64,000 nucleotides of DNA. It comes from Acanthopleura granulata. Taxonomy: Eukaryota > Mollusca > Polyplacophora > Chitonida > Chitonidae. The translations under genes and the position numbers were made by a program. The notes under the pieces are model-generated. The model did no database searches and was not told the origin of the DNA. It worked only from the letters and a program-made list of their open reading frames with translations. The stretch spans positions 1,073,823-1,137,822 of the forward strand of contig JABBOT010000005.1 in NCBI GenBank assembly GCA_016165875.1. The letters run 5' to 3'. This document shows, one piece after another, positions 13,301 through 24,600 of the stretch (positions are counted from its first letter, which is position 1; each line of letters begins with the position of its first letter).

Positions 13301-15311
13301 TCGCGATTTTCTGTACCATCTGAAGCTCACTTTCTGCGGGTGAAAATTGTGTGTTGTGCATGTCTTAAATATGGACAGTTAATTGCCAGATGTAAGTGGT
13401 TTGCTCCAGGCATACCTGTTTAATATAAACATGAAAGTCATCGTAAGCTAAAATATTCCTCAGTGCCACATCATGGATCAATCAATCGTTCAGTATCGGT
13501 AATTTTGAACTAGTCTGTATGTATTTTGTAAAGGTGTTTTCATATTCAATTCGTTGTTTAATTTTAAGCGAAAATTTAAAACACCTTGATTATACATCAC
13601 ATGCATCAGGTGAGTGTATACTTTTGGTATATTGCCAACTCCAAAAATATTTCAGACAACAAACAGTATGTAAGCGGCTGTTATATAAAGCACTGAAAGC
13701 AGCTAGGGTATCAATAGCATTTCTGTACTGAAGTAGTATTATACACTCCTAGAGCGCAAACCTCTGTCGCAACTATTTGTACAAATCCCACCATTACAGA
13801 CTAAGGAATAATATGATCTACTGATCGTCATCTGACATCTCGTAATGTTGGTGAAGAATTGTTTCAGAATTTCCCGCATCTGGAACCAGGTCACCAGAAA
13901 TCGAATGGACTAGCGTTCGATCGATGTTGCTGACAAACAGACAAACAAAGGCATAGCCTTCTAATTGGCGGAGATAATTTAACATGCCCATCGACTACAG
14001 CGTTAGAATGAACTTAGTCCAAAGTAAACGCACGCTGATAATCAGGCCTAATCCAGCTTTTGGGGATCGTTTAGTATCAAGGCCAGACCTCTACCCTTCT
14101 TATAGCTTATAGTCTCGTGTACGCGTTAGTATATAAAAAGAGTGTACTGCGTAAACAAATAGTCCTATGTGACATCATGATTGTCAGTGCAAATATTCAC
14201 TTATTTATTTCGCGGGAGTAGTTGGAGGAAAGCTGACGGAGCCCGGAGGAAACCCAAGACCAAGTTCAAAGATATATCGGTTAATTGATAGGAAGAATAT
14301 TTGTGCACTAATTAAATCACAAAGAGAAGCATTGCACCTAATAAAGAAATACCTTTTGACGATCTCAGTTTTTCTACTGAAATAAACTGCTTTCATGACG
14401 ATGGCTATAAACGTAAAAATATGATGATCATCAAATATGCAAGTCTGTTATGTCTGTTACGTTCAGTGACTCAAACGTAAACCGCACTTTTCGAGTATTT
14501 ATAGTGCTAATCTCATATGGAAAACATACCTGTAATTATAATAAAAAATCAGTGCATAGTTTTTGTTCTGAATACAATATATTTTAACGCATTATCTTGC
14601 TTAGATACACCACAGCAGTGGAAATTATAACCGTCCTAATTTACATGAATAAAGCACGCTATTCCTCACCAGTTAAGGGCAATTTCTTTCAAATAAAAGG
14701 GATATCGGGATTGTTATAAATCGCTCGTGTTTAAAAATGGTGTTTATAAATGGTGACTTCAACAAAGTATACAGCATGATAACACAACATCTGAATAAAA
14801 TAAAAACTCTCTAATTACAAGCAAAAGCGAAACAACTTTGATCAGATGATGGATAAATAAAATACGGTGGCTCATTCTAAGTAATAAGATATACGTCATG
14901 GTTACTAGATAAGGACTGTACTTCGGTCATGGTAGTGTGAAACAACTGGAGACTGAATAATGCATATAGCTCTATTCGTGTTTATGCATTCATTATAACA
15001 CGTTAGCCCAAGATTCGTGTATCATAATCTACAGGATCAAAACTTTAATTGGCAGGTGATGAGATCACTTGTATAGGCTCACCTACAGAAGTAGCTCACA
15101 CGTACCTGTCCAAAAGTCACAGGCATCTTCTTTGTGAAGTGTGATACTTACTGTAGACACATTGCTCTTTTTAAACGGTAGAAATAGAAACTAATCAATT
15201 ACGACATCAATTAACAAAGCCATTTACCTGCGAATCTGTCAACACCGGTGTGAAATGACCGAATACAAGGAAGACAAAAAGGAATAGCGTAAAAAAAGCA
15301 GACGACGACAT
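7175..15311 (-). CDS. Mucin-like type I transmembrane protein, 10 coding exons
   Basis: I do not recognise an orthologue. Coding exons in transcript order: 15311-15228, 13190-13136, 12993-12856, 12286-11708, 11093-10956, 10568-10443, 9940-9803, 9415-9290, 7914-7803, 7376-7175 (1698 nt, 565 residues). All junctions are GT-AG and keep frame. Residues 1-25 form a signal peptide. Residues 47-461 are Ser/Thr/Pro-rich with many N-x-S/T sequons and include about eleven 14-residue repeats (93-285). A hydrophobic helix spans about 475-497. A tail of about 68 residues starts with basic KTRRMKKRR (stop-transfer) and then turns acidic. Exons 3 to 8 are all phase 1-1, so they can be duplicated or skipped without breaking frame. 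The design suggests a heavily O- and N-glycosylated cell-surface sialomucin; ligand and function are unknown. Extra exons in the large introns cannot be excluded. Confidence 0.75.
7803..7914 (-). CDS. Mucin-like gene exon 9: transmembrane helix
   Basis: Phase 1 to phase 2 exon bounded by 'ttctcattag' and 'ATCAA|gtaggt'. It encodes a charged juxtamembrane stretch (QEIKERLERGE) and then an uninterrupted hydrophobic run (TAIVLLTLAIVVVVAIFVGV) of membrane-spanning length. Confidence 0.8.
9290..9415 (-). CDS. Mucin-like gene exon 8 (126 nt, copy of exon 6)
   Basis: Bounded by 'tttactttcag' and 'GTAG|gtgagt', phase 1-1, 42 codons rich in short Ser-Glu-Thr runs (ETSETSETSEM). It is paralogous to exon 6, with changes concentrated in the ETP/ETS repeats. 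Confidence 0.75.
9578..9779. mobile_element. MITE-like inverted-repeat element in duplicated intron, copy A
   Basis: Ends in imperfect inverted repeats: 'cgattccacaaaac' on the left and 'gttttgtagaatcg' on the right. Internal complementary arms (ggcttagcc and ggctaagc) lie near the right end. About 200 bp, non-coding. It was carried along in the tandem duplication rather than inserted twice. Confidence 0.5.
9803..9940 (-). CDS. Mucin-like gene exon 7 (138 nt, copy of exon 5)
   Basis: Bounded by 'ttacttccag' and 'AATG|gtaaaa', phase 1-1, 46 codons with sequons NAT, NET, NST and NTS. Its protein is nearly the same as that of exon 5 and related to exon 3, which has the same 138-nt length. Confidence 0.8.
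10019..10411 (+). repeat. 393-bp duplicated segment, copy 2 (inside intron 6)
   Basis: Near-identical to 5878-6270. It sits exactly between the two tandem copies A and B, so it is probably part of the junction created when the exon pair was duplicated. Confidence 0.9.
10443..10568 (-). CDS. Mucin-like gene exon 6 (126 nt)
   Basis: Bounded by 'tactttcag' and 'GTAG|gtgagt', phase 1-1, 42 codons. Protein VKVSTAVPAALETSETPKTS and onward, ending DMSTKKSV. Paralogue of exon 8. Confidence 0.75.
10956..11093 (-). CDS. Mucin-like gene exon 5 (138 nt)
   Basis: Bounded by 'ttacttacag' and 'AATG|gtaaaa', phase 1-1, 46 codons beginning PSNATLSSNETSTNGSANT. Rich in Asn sequons and Ser/Thr. Paralogue of exons 3 and 7. 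Confidence 0.8.
11708..12286 (-). CDS. Mucin-like gene exon 4: 14-residue tandem repeats
   Basis: Phase 1-1, 193 codons between 'ttactttcag' and 'GTGG|gtgaga'. It encodes about ten full and several partial 14-residue repeats of the type TSTSQTVTSTIAPN, a classic O-glycosylated mucin repeat with an N-glycan site in most units. The frame runs on 19 codons past the chosen donor to a TAG at 11652. I chose the donor because it restores the phase 1 pattern of all neighbours; an alternative secreted form ending at 11652 is possible. Confidence 0.75.
12553..12722 (-). repeat. SINE copy in mucin-like gene intron 3
   Basis: Reverse SINE body with ATTT tail, 'gattggtgttttacgccg', 'atttcacttatacaacgacg' and 'cgcaggttgttggcac'. 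The head is missing. Confidence 0.85.
12856..12993 (-). CDS. Mucin-like gene exon 3 (138 nt)
   Basis: Bounded by 'acttatatag' and 'AAAG|gtaata', phase 1-1, 46 codons. The pattern SSNATSSANETVNNSSSNT matches exons 5 and 7 in length and motif order, so it is the oldest visible paralogue of that module. Confidence 0.75.
13136..13190 (-). CDS. Mucin-like gene exon 2 (55 nt)
   Basis: Small exon between 'ttacgctcag' and 'GGAG|gtaaga'. It encodes GSYSNEDNVWVEDQFDVG and changes the phase from 0 to 1, so it links the signal peptide to the repeat modules. Confidence 0.65.
14203..14262 (-). repeat. Short SINE fragment in mucin-like gene intron 1
   Basis: TTTATTT followed by 'ggaaagctgacggagcccgg' and 'aaacccaagacc', a degraded remnant of the SINE body. 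The rest of intron 1 (13191-15227) shows nothing I can identify. Confidence 0.45.
15228..15311 (-). CDS. Mucin-like gene exon 1: start codon and signal peptide
   Basis: The ATG at 15311 opens 28 codons beginning MSSSAFFTLFLFVFLVFGHF, a hydrophobic core followed by a polar end (TPVLTDSQ), typical of a cleaved signal peptide. It ends at CAG|gtaaat in phase 0. Too short to stand out as an ORF; recognised by signal peptide and donor. Confidence 0.8.
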
Positions 15312-15575
15312 GTTACAGGTAGCCACCAGGGAATCCTGTGTAAAAAGTTAACATATAAAGGCATCTAGTATATACACGAAGCGGGGCAGAGGCTTGACAA
15401 CGGAAGCTTGCACCGTCTGACGACTGTGGGTCGATAGCGCTATGCTCTTCTTGTACATCAAAGTCCAGCTATCTACCGTCCTACAGGGCTGGCATAGATT
15501 TTACCTGCATTACCTGTAGAGGGCGTGTACCTCGCTCTGCTTGGCCTCTACATACCTTATCAGCCACAGCACCGG

Positions 15576-15583
15576 TATATATA
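15576..15583 (-). promoter_or_regulatory. Candidate TATA box of mucin-like gene
   Basis: TATATATA about 265 bp upstream of the start codon, with a CRE-like TGACGT half-site immediately upstream at 15586-15591 (acgtca on the minus strand). The 5' UTR may be spliced, since 'ttacacaggattccctgg' just upstream of the ATG resembles an acceptor. Confidence 0.4.
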
Positions 15584-15800
15584 GCTGACGTGAAGATAAA
15601 CCGAACAGTTAATAAATTAATATATATCCCATATGCTACGGGTATAAAGATTTAGAGGAGATGTTTTGAAGGGTATTACATGTAGGCAATCTCAAGAAAG
15701 TTAAAATCAAGTACAAAGTACACTGCACTTGTCGCTGTCAGCGGAATATATAGACATGCAACATTCAGAGACATGCGCAGGCCGAAACTATTGCAAGTAC

Positions 15801-15895
15801 TATTTGATTGGTGATTAACGCCGTAGGCCTACTCAAGAATATTTCACTTTTACGACGGCTTCCAGCATTTTGGTGGGAGGAAATCGGGGCCTATA
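15801..15895 (-). repeat. SINE 3' fragment
   Basis: 'atttgattggtgattaacgc', 'ctcaagaatatttcactttt' and 'cagcattttggtgggagg' in reverse orientation; the remainder is lost. Confidence 0.75.
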
Positions 15896-16599
15896 TGTTC
15901 AGGAAATATATATATATACATGCATATGCGATAAAACCGAAGTTAGGAGAAAATACAGAAATACAGCTTATCCTCTTCCCAGTAAATCCCTTCTGTTTCA
16001 TTCTACTTTTCTGGGTGCTAAAGACGAGTTGACATGGGCTGGACTCATACTTGTAACCAATGCGCAGTTATAGAATGGGATTTTCCGCAACGTAAGGACC
16101 CAGGACTTCAAATTTAGAAAAGATATCGGACAGGAAATAATTTCTTTCTTTCATTCATTCATTCTTTCTTTCTTTATTTATTTATTTATTTATTGTATTA
16201 AATTTATTCAATTTTTATGAAGCCATTCCGTAAATTTTTGCTCATCTAGCATAACATGTATTCCTACAGTGTACGTTGATCGTTATCTCCCTTGAACGAC
16301 CTCTTTTGTAGATGGTAAATTCGGATGACCTGTGTGGAAGTCAACTCGAGTTTGGAATGACATTTTAGGTAATATTTTCTTAACGACACCGCTTGAATAG
16401 TTACATTGTATGAAGTTCAAATCAGAATGGTTGACAGGACCGCTTTATACAGTATTACGCAACAGGTCTTGAATTTTATTTCAATATTTCAAATTGGTGA
16501 GCCATGTGATTGGCGAAATTTGGACCCTCACTCAGTCAGCCCAGCCGGTGAGCTTTGCCGAATACGTTTTACATTAAGGCCGTCGTAAAGTGTACAAAG
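15896..16599. other. Intergenic with tetranucleotide repeat
   Basis: Contains a TTTC/ATTC/TTTA simple repeat at about 16141-16195. No gene recognised. Confidence 0.5.
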
Positions 16600-16600
16600 T

Positions 16601-17335
16601 TTCCAGCACACCCATTTTGAGAGGTGTCTGAAACAGAGAAGTAAAGGCACTAGTGCCCATTTGCCTACACCACTGCTCGCCTGATCCACTAGGCCCATAT
16701 GATAACCATGATAGGCTGCATATCGACTTTGGTATTAAAAAGTATCATAAATTTGAATGCAGTTACATACCATGTAGATATAAAAGCATCAGCCACCACA
16801 CAGCAACTCTTTCCAGTAGTTGTCAGTGGTAGATTAAAGTCACTTCAAAATTCCTTTGAATCATAAACTGTGCAATAATAAACTACATCTCGATCTGGAG
16901 CATGGTAGTGAGGCGCATGCATGACTGTCTGCGTACGAAAGCCTCCTTTTCAAAATGACATATAAAGAAACACGTTCAGCATATCTCTGAACATTAGTGT
17001 GAGGACACTGCTGCTGATTTCTTGCTCTTTTCAAGTTATTGCTACTGTAGTTTCTGATCTTCCATAAACATCTGCTTTGACATGAACATGTGTCCCAGAA
17101 AAAGGACGATCTGGAGAAAACGATGTGAAAAATAGCGACAAGTCAGTGCCGATGTGGTCACTCTAATGTTAAAGATAGGCAAAGCTTGTTTATGTGCCTG
17201 TCGAAAACGAGGCTAAGTAGTTGTGCATGTGAGCTTCAGCTCAACTTCGTGAGTTGGCTTCTAGGTGAAGGACTTTTTTAATTAGGGCCTCTTGAATTAA
17301 AGCATTAGAGTTTTTGTAAGGACCATGTGCTCATC
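16601..17335 (+). repeat. Unclassified interspersed repeat, long copy
   Basis: Aligns by eye with 42781-43090: both carry 'caccatttt..agaggtgt', 'atcaactttggt', 'taccatgtagat', 'cacttcaaaa' and end with 'agtttttgtaaggaccatgtg'. This copy is about 400 bp longer in the middle. Non-coding. Confidence 0.6.
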
Positions 17336-18330
17336 CTGTGGCGGCCAGTGTCAGTCAGTGTCCATGTCTTTGTAATACTCCATATCTCTTCAACACAGTA
17401 CTCAGGTTTACCAATCTTACATCTGTCACAAGTACATGTAAACATTGAGAAGAACCATGCACATTTTGGGTGCCCTTTTTTCAATGTCGTTGGGATTCAA
17501 GTTACATTTTGTAGCATGCTTTTAGTTTTCTATAGTTTTTATCAGTCTTATGTCAGATACCACATGCACAGCTTATGCAGAAGAATCATTGAACTTAGTC
17601 TTTTCATCAAGGTCTGTGGACCTCAACTTCCATTACCTTGTCAAAACAGTCTCCTGAATGCTTGTACCAAAATTGTGCCACATATAGGATTAAGCAATGG
17701 GAAGAAGTAAACCCTTTCCGTTTCAGGTGACCTTGCCCAAGTTTTTAAGGTCATGTGAGTTTGGATTCAGTATAAGATCCCACATTGTATCCCAGATGTA
17801 CATGTTGATTATTACATATATTATATTTTGTAACTGGCTTGTAAGCTTGATACCACATGTGCACCTAATCGTCATGTGGATGAACCTTTTTGCTTATGAT
17901 GGACATTGATGTGGTATATAATGAGGGTTGTTAGGCCTGTGCCTCCTCTACCTTATAAATCCTGTCTTTTGAATATTAGGGTTACAAGCCAGGGTCATAA
18001 AACATTTACCACATAAGCAATTAGGCATTGGGGAGAACCCTATGCACTTTTGGTGATCTTTCTTAATTTTTTAAGATCATTATGGGCCATTTGAGGTATA
18101 TTTTGTTACCAGCTTGTAAACTTGATATCTCTAAGCTTGAACTGTTTAAGCAATTTTTTCATCATGTATCACATTTACATTTAGTCATGTAGAAGAATAC
18201 AGTGTTATTTTTTATTGAACTTGATGTACAATATATTTTTCAATATGGTTGGACCTCTTCCTCCATCACTTTGTAAACACTCTTATCTCTTGAATTTTTG
18301 TAGCCACAGTGCCTTCATTACCTTGTGTCA
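17336..18330 (+). repeat. Degenerate tandem repeat of about 315 bp upstream of MRPL24
   Basis: Similar blocks start near 17320, 17625, 17940 and 18255. Each has the order 'ttcct/ccattaccttgtaa', 'tctcttgaat', 'agcaatgggaagaa', 'cacttttggtgacctt', 'tttttaaggtcatgtgag'. They are heavily diverged, and open frames across them look fortuitous. Confidence 0.55.
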
Positions 18331-18418
18331 CCTGCAACTCTGCTTATGGCATTGCACAGTATTTTTTATCTTCATTCTAAGATTATGTGGTTGTGACCGT
18401 CACAAAGATTCAGGCAGC

Positions 18419-18667
18419 ATGAGGCTGACGAGGGTTTGTCTGGGCTACTTCAAACGGTATGCAGATCGTGAAGCCGCGAAGTCGACAGCCATTATTGTGA
18501 AGAAACCGGTCCAGGGTTGGAGGGTGAAAAGGATCAAGCAGACGTATCACTACACTGAGCACAGGCCGTGGACAGATGCGGCCAAACAGGCAAATGCTGC
18601 CCATATCACTAGACCACGGCTCTACTTGGAACCAGTGAAGGAATGGAAGATATTCCTGGGGGATAGG
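18419..18667 (+). CDS. MRPL24: MRPL24 exon 1
   Basis: 83 codons from MRLTRVCLGYF to EWKIFLGDR, ending AGG|gtaagt in phase 0. It carries the presumed mitochondrial targeting region and the basic segment before the KOW domain. Confidence 0.9.
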
Positions 18668-21600
18668 GTAAGTGGATTGATTTTTTTGAATACACAGGTA
18701 TTGTGTATTAGAGAGCTAAGAGATAACAGCTATTTATAAGCTGTGATGTAAATGTTCTGAGTTGACTGTCAATGTAACATGTTATAATAGGGACAGGGTG
18801 CTGTTTTAATGTTATATATTTTAATTATAACAAGTACGTGTGTGAACAACACTGCAAAGTATCTCCAGACCATTGTGTTGTGGCAGGAGTAAGTTTCTTG
18901 ATCATTTCATGTTACAAATTTGCTTATGTACTTAAGTGTCAACCACAACCCTAACAGCTTGCTACAGCCTCAGGTGACAAGAGTCACAGCCTGGACATAA
19001 TTGCTGCATTTCATGTTTCCCGATGGAGCAATCTCCACTGTTGGAGTAGCAGTTACAAAAAATGTTTTACGGAAATAAACATAATATCGTGCAACCTTTA
19101 TAAGAAACTTAACTTTGAACATGCGCTGTTTTTCACTTTAAAGCTCGAAAGAAGTTTGCATTTGCATTGGTAAACTGTTTAGGGTGCTTGGATGAAATGT
19201 CAATGGGTATGTGCACCCACATTTAGGCTATAAATTTGGCATAGTCTGGCCAGAATATCAGAATATTTTTTCTTTTGTCAAGTGCACTTGGAGTGTCAGT
19301 GTCAGACAAACATGGACAGAGATATGGAGAAAGTTAAATGTCATTGAACTCTTCCTTTTCATGATTTTGATTTGGACGAACTTAGTCAAGGCTTCTACAA
19401 ACTTTTCGACAACAAGAATTACCGTAGAGCACTCAGCAGCCAGCAAACAAGTTGTAAAATGTGACTAAGTTCTTGTTTTCAAGAAGAAAAGAAGCAGCCT
19501 CGCTGGCCACACAGTGCACCCACAGTTCATTGCAGTCTCAGTCACACAATTCTCAGTCACCAGTTAACCTAATATGCATTCCTGGCTGCTCAGTGTCTAG
19601 CAGCAGTAGGATACAATAGTGTTCTGTGTGACAGTGCCATCCCTTTTGTAATATTTCAGGCCATTCACACTTGATTCCTTGTTTCTCGTCACTGTCCTCG
19701 CGTCATTTTAGCTCCTGCATCAGAAGTCATTATTGGGTTTTTCATCAGAAATTGTCACAGAAGATGAGATTATCATAAAATCGAGCCAAATAATGAAAAA
19801 TGAGAAATTTAAATTGTTCCACAGCATGCACAAGGTTTCCAAAATGAAAAGACAAGGAAAGGAGGCATAAAATTTCCTAAACCTAATATTGTACTTGCAG
19901 ATTGAGAGTGTTGCAAAAAGCTGTACAGGTTGTTGAATGTATAAATGATTATATTTCCAAGTTATAGATATATGTGTATGTATGTATGTGTGTATATATA
20001 TATATATATATTTATTTATTTATTTATATTTATGTGTTTTTTTTACTTTATACCTCCATTATAAATGTCATGGTGTCAGATCCTGTGCTCCTTTTTTGAT
20101 TCTATAACATAAAATACCTGCCCTTTTCATCTGTTTCTTTGAGTACAGAAGAAAATACATGTACATGTGTAACTTTATCAGCAACAGAAATTAATGCAGT
20201 TGTAAAGTGATGTAACCTTCTGGCAATAGTTTTATTTTGAACCATTTTATATAACATAGGGAACACCCCACAGAAGTGAAGTTATGATGGCTTAGAAACT
20301 GTTCAAAATTATATCTGAAAACACCTTCACTCATTTCTCGGGTTTTTTTTGGCGACAAATTAAATGCAGTCAAATTTGATTGTATGGTGGGTTTTATGAA
20401 CCATATTGGTTATGTATGTCAACAGTGATGCATACCAACTTTTCTTTGGCCCTGAAGCAGAACATGTAATTATGTCATATTAGCTTCTCCATACACATGC
20501 ATGTTTTACTAGAGTACAGTTCACAAGAAGTTTACCGAGATCTGAGCATATAAGTGTACAGTGAGTTTGGTGACATCATTGTTGATACACATTACCAATA
20601 TTATTTATGTGGCGTCCTTCCCTTTAAGATTGGGGCCCCTCGGTGGCTGAGGGGAATAGCAAGCTGGCGCGGCGTTATTTTCCCTTGCCTCTCACAAGTG
20701 CAGTCGTTTTGAGTTCAAGTCCAACTCATGATGGCTTCCTCAACGGTCGTACGTGGGAATGTCCACCAGCAACCTGTGGGTGGTAGAGGATTTCCCCCAG
20801 GCACTGCCTGGTTTCCTCCCACAATAATGCTGGCTGCTGTTGTATAAGTGAAATATTGTTGAGTATGGCGTAAAACACCAATTAAATAAATAAATAAATC
20901 CCTCTAAGAATGAAATTTCGGTACAAGTGTATGAAGCAGATGGGTGAATTACACACTTGTTACTTAGCATTAGTTGCAGTTAGAATTTTTCCTGTTACAT
21001 ACTGAATCCATGTACATTTCCTGTATTTGTATTTACATGTTCATTGTTCCACTATTGCCTGTCTCTCCTACCTGAAATGCATATACTTACAGGTATATTC
21101 ATGAATATAACCTTTCAGTTGAAGACCTGACAGGTAGCAGGCAGTTTTACCTATTTTTAACACTAGAGGTATCTCCTGCAAACCAGGGTGTCTATAAATA
21201 GATACATAGGCTTTCCCAAGCTGCCCTCTGCTTGACCCACATTCTCATGACCTACATTGAGGTCAAGTCCTCAGCCAATCAGATCCCTGATAACATACAG
21301 CTGCGGCCTGCTGTGTTTGTGTTTACCAACAGAGAATGTAGGTCACTGGCAGGGGAAAGTCAGTCTGGTTTATCTGCTCAGTAAGGATTATGACCCTTAG
21401 CTGAGTACCTGCGAGAGGCTGAGTGGAATGTGGTGGGCAAGTGCAAAATGAGCTCAACTAAGGCCATGATGTCAAGAAATTGAATGTGGTAGGAAAGTTA
21501 GTCCCTTATACAGTCATCTCTCCTCACATTTCATTGGACCATAGGATTACCTTTCATTAACCTAGTTCTAGCAGAACGGTTGCAAAAATTATGCTTATAT

Positions 21601-24600
21601 GGAGACGCGTAAAGTTACTACTCTGTGTGACGCAGACAAGCATGTCTGGGGGCAGTCAGGGAGCGTGCAAATGGATACATACAGGAGGGAGTACACACAA
21701 CTCAGCGGTAAGTCTGCCTTTTGTAATGACACAATGTCCTTTACTTGCTAGTAATTGCAGGTGTGTACTGTACATGTGTATATATATCAACTCTCTGGTA
21801 GAGTATCAATTTGTGGGTAGTCCCAGCATAAATTTGTGACGAACACATTCCTCCGGATTGTCACAAAACTCCCAGGTTATCGTTAGAGCTCTTAGAGTTC
21901 ATTATAAAATTCACATTCACCACATTCTCGGATTTTAATTACTTTGATATGGTTAAACTCACTGTTGATAGAAGAGAATGAGACTTTACCTGTTCACACA
22001 GACTATAAGGTCAGAGTACTCAGCTGTGTTTGGCAGTGATCGGATGATGAATGGACGGAGGATAAGGGCTGTAGTTGACCTAAGATTTGTCCATGACTTC
22101 AGGTACTCATAATTCCAGATTCTGAAAGTGTTCTTCACCTTAAAGTGGCGTTTTGAGGTTTCTTTGGACAGTTGCGTGATATCCTCCTGGAAAAGTGTCA
22201 TGTTCAGCAACAAAAGTAATATTTTATGACCTTTGATGACCTTTAAAAATACACTTAGGGTGGAGAAGTATGGAATTTTTAGGGCAAATACCAAACCTTT
22301 TGTGTTGATTCAGGCATTGTGAGGCATCACATTCATCTGTCACCGGTTTTAACGCGGGAAGGTCAGCTGACGTGTTTCAAATAAAAACATTAGGATAGAA
22401 ACAATAACTGATATCTTTATTTTTTTATGTGATATTGAGAAGTGAAATTTTTTGCTAATTGTCTGAAAATATATCTGACAAGCAGTACATACATATACAA
22501 GTAGATTGAATCTGTACAGGCCAAGAACCAATCAGAATTTAGCGATTTTCTTGTTCAGTGTGTTGCACTCAGGCTATGCGCTATGTCATATGTAACATGT
22601 AATGTGTGGGGTGGTTAAACTGAAACCAGCTGTTTAGGGATGTATTGAGAAAAGCAGGGGTTGTTAGTGTTGCCATATTTTGGTTGGCTCTTCCTTGATG
22701 TACAGCTGTACAGAGCCAGTCCATTAACTAAGTAAGACATGATAGCCTGATGCTGTAGGAACACATTTGATGCAACTATACATATATATGTAAGACAGTA
22801 TTTCTATTTAGTGTTGACTAGTTCTTTGACCAGAGCTTTGGCAGAAAAGACACCTCCACAGACACTTGCACCTGTACCCTACAAAAGGCTGTATGATGTG
22901 GTTAATAAGGTTTATACAGGTATATTTAATTTGTGATAGATCATCTGAAAATGTGTAATTTTGACATTTTGACAAATATGTTGATATAGCTGCAGACCAC
23001 AGGCCTAAAGCATGACCAAGGTGAATTTCACAAAACATGGATGATCGTGGATAAGACACTCTCTGTGAAGAATATTTACATCATTCATTGCCATTCTGAA
23101 ACATTGCCCATGTTTCCCCGAGCCTGATTTTCTTCCACCGCTTGAGGGTGTTGTGAAACACCATAATGAAATAAATAAATGAATTGCTGTAAATCTTCAA
23201 CCTTTTCAATCACTAAAGCACTTCTTTCAGTGGAATTTTGCACACAGTTATTATGAAAATGACACTAAAAATGATTTGTTTGTGTCATAAAGGATGCTGG
23301 CTTCATAAAAACTGTGCAGGTTAATTCTCCACACCCTGTACTTCTGTCAGAATGTTTCAAAATGGTTACAGAGATGGTTGAAAAGGTTGAAGAATCAGTG
23401 TACCCATGTTTACACAGCGTGTTGAGTGTTGTGGCAATTGCTTTGTAAATCAGTCATATTCAAATGCATTTTAATTTTCGTGCAATTTTGTGCACAGTAA
23501 GGTTGAATACTTAGTACTTATCTACAGCTGCTGGTGTACTTTTTTTGTCGGGGCATTTAGTGCTGTCACCCTCAGAAGAGATATAAACAGCCAGACAACC
23601 GCTAATACATGAGCACCACAAGTCCAGTGTAAACATTCCATCTGTATAATCCTTTAAACGCGCAAATGACAGGCCATCGATGTGTGGTGTACCTTATGTA
23701 CTGTGTGAATGGTCAAGGCTACAAGAAAACAAAAGTAAAACATGCTTAGTGTTTACTGTTACATTGGAGAATTTACTATTGTAATCCTGATGGAAACTTT
23801 AAAATTGAAGCATGACATCTGTTGTGAAAATGGACTACTTTTATCAGTATTAGTGAACAGCTTATCTACGCAACATACACAGAGAAGAATTACTAAGCCT
23901 TAATGGCTTATATGCATGGCAGAGAATATTCTATAGTGAAGAAAGCATTACAAATTGGCATGAAATCAAGCTTTGAGAATTAGACACTAATATCCCAAAG
24001 TTTAATAAACATATAGTATTTGAAGGTATAGCGACATTCAATAAACACTTTAATACTTGAGTTGAAACCATGTTAACATTAAATGTTCACAAAGTTTGAC
24101 GTGATTGATGAGTTCAGTCTGCTTATAGAAGTCAGTTGATAGAAGCATGTGGAATGAACTCCGATCTAGTTTATTTAGTGTCACATCTCCAGGCGGTAAA
24201 CATCATTACATTATACAATGAAACAGCCTGTCTTGCTGTTAAAGAATAAGGATGCACTCACACTGTGGTTAACTAAAGCTGAAAAGGCTTATCCACAGAA
24301 TCAATCACTTGCTACAAACATCCCACAAACACATACCACTGAATTCCTGTCTCACAAACCTATCAAACCTCACACACAGAAGAGTTCCACGCACTGGTAT
24401 TACACCATAATAAGGTGACTGTACAGAGGCTGTATCTGCAGACGATCTTGGGTTTCTCCTGGGCTCTACTCTGTTTCCTCCCACCATAACGCTGGCTGCC
24501 ATTGTATAAGCGAAATATCCTTAAGTACGGTGTAAAAAAACTCATAATCAAATAAATAAATACAAGTTGTAGTATTTGTTAAATTCCAAATACGCATAAA

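Noticed and set aside
17327..17909. Plus-strand frames of 127 and 70 codons upstream of MRPL24
   Set aside because: They fall in degenerate repeats, lack any family resemblance and have no plausible coding signal.
21193..21380. TATAAATA with nearby CCAAT and a gtaagg donor as an adenosine kinase promoter and first exon
   Set aside because: CCAAT lies downstream of the TATA-like site, the donor context is weak, and nothing ties the site to the ADK acceptor 3.6 kb away.
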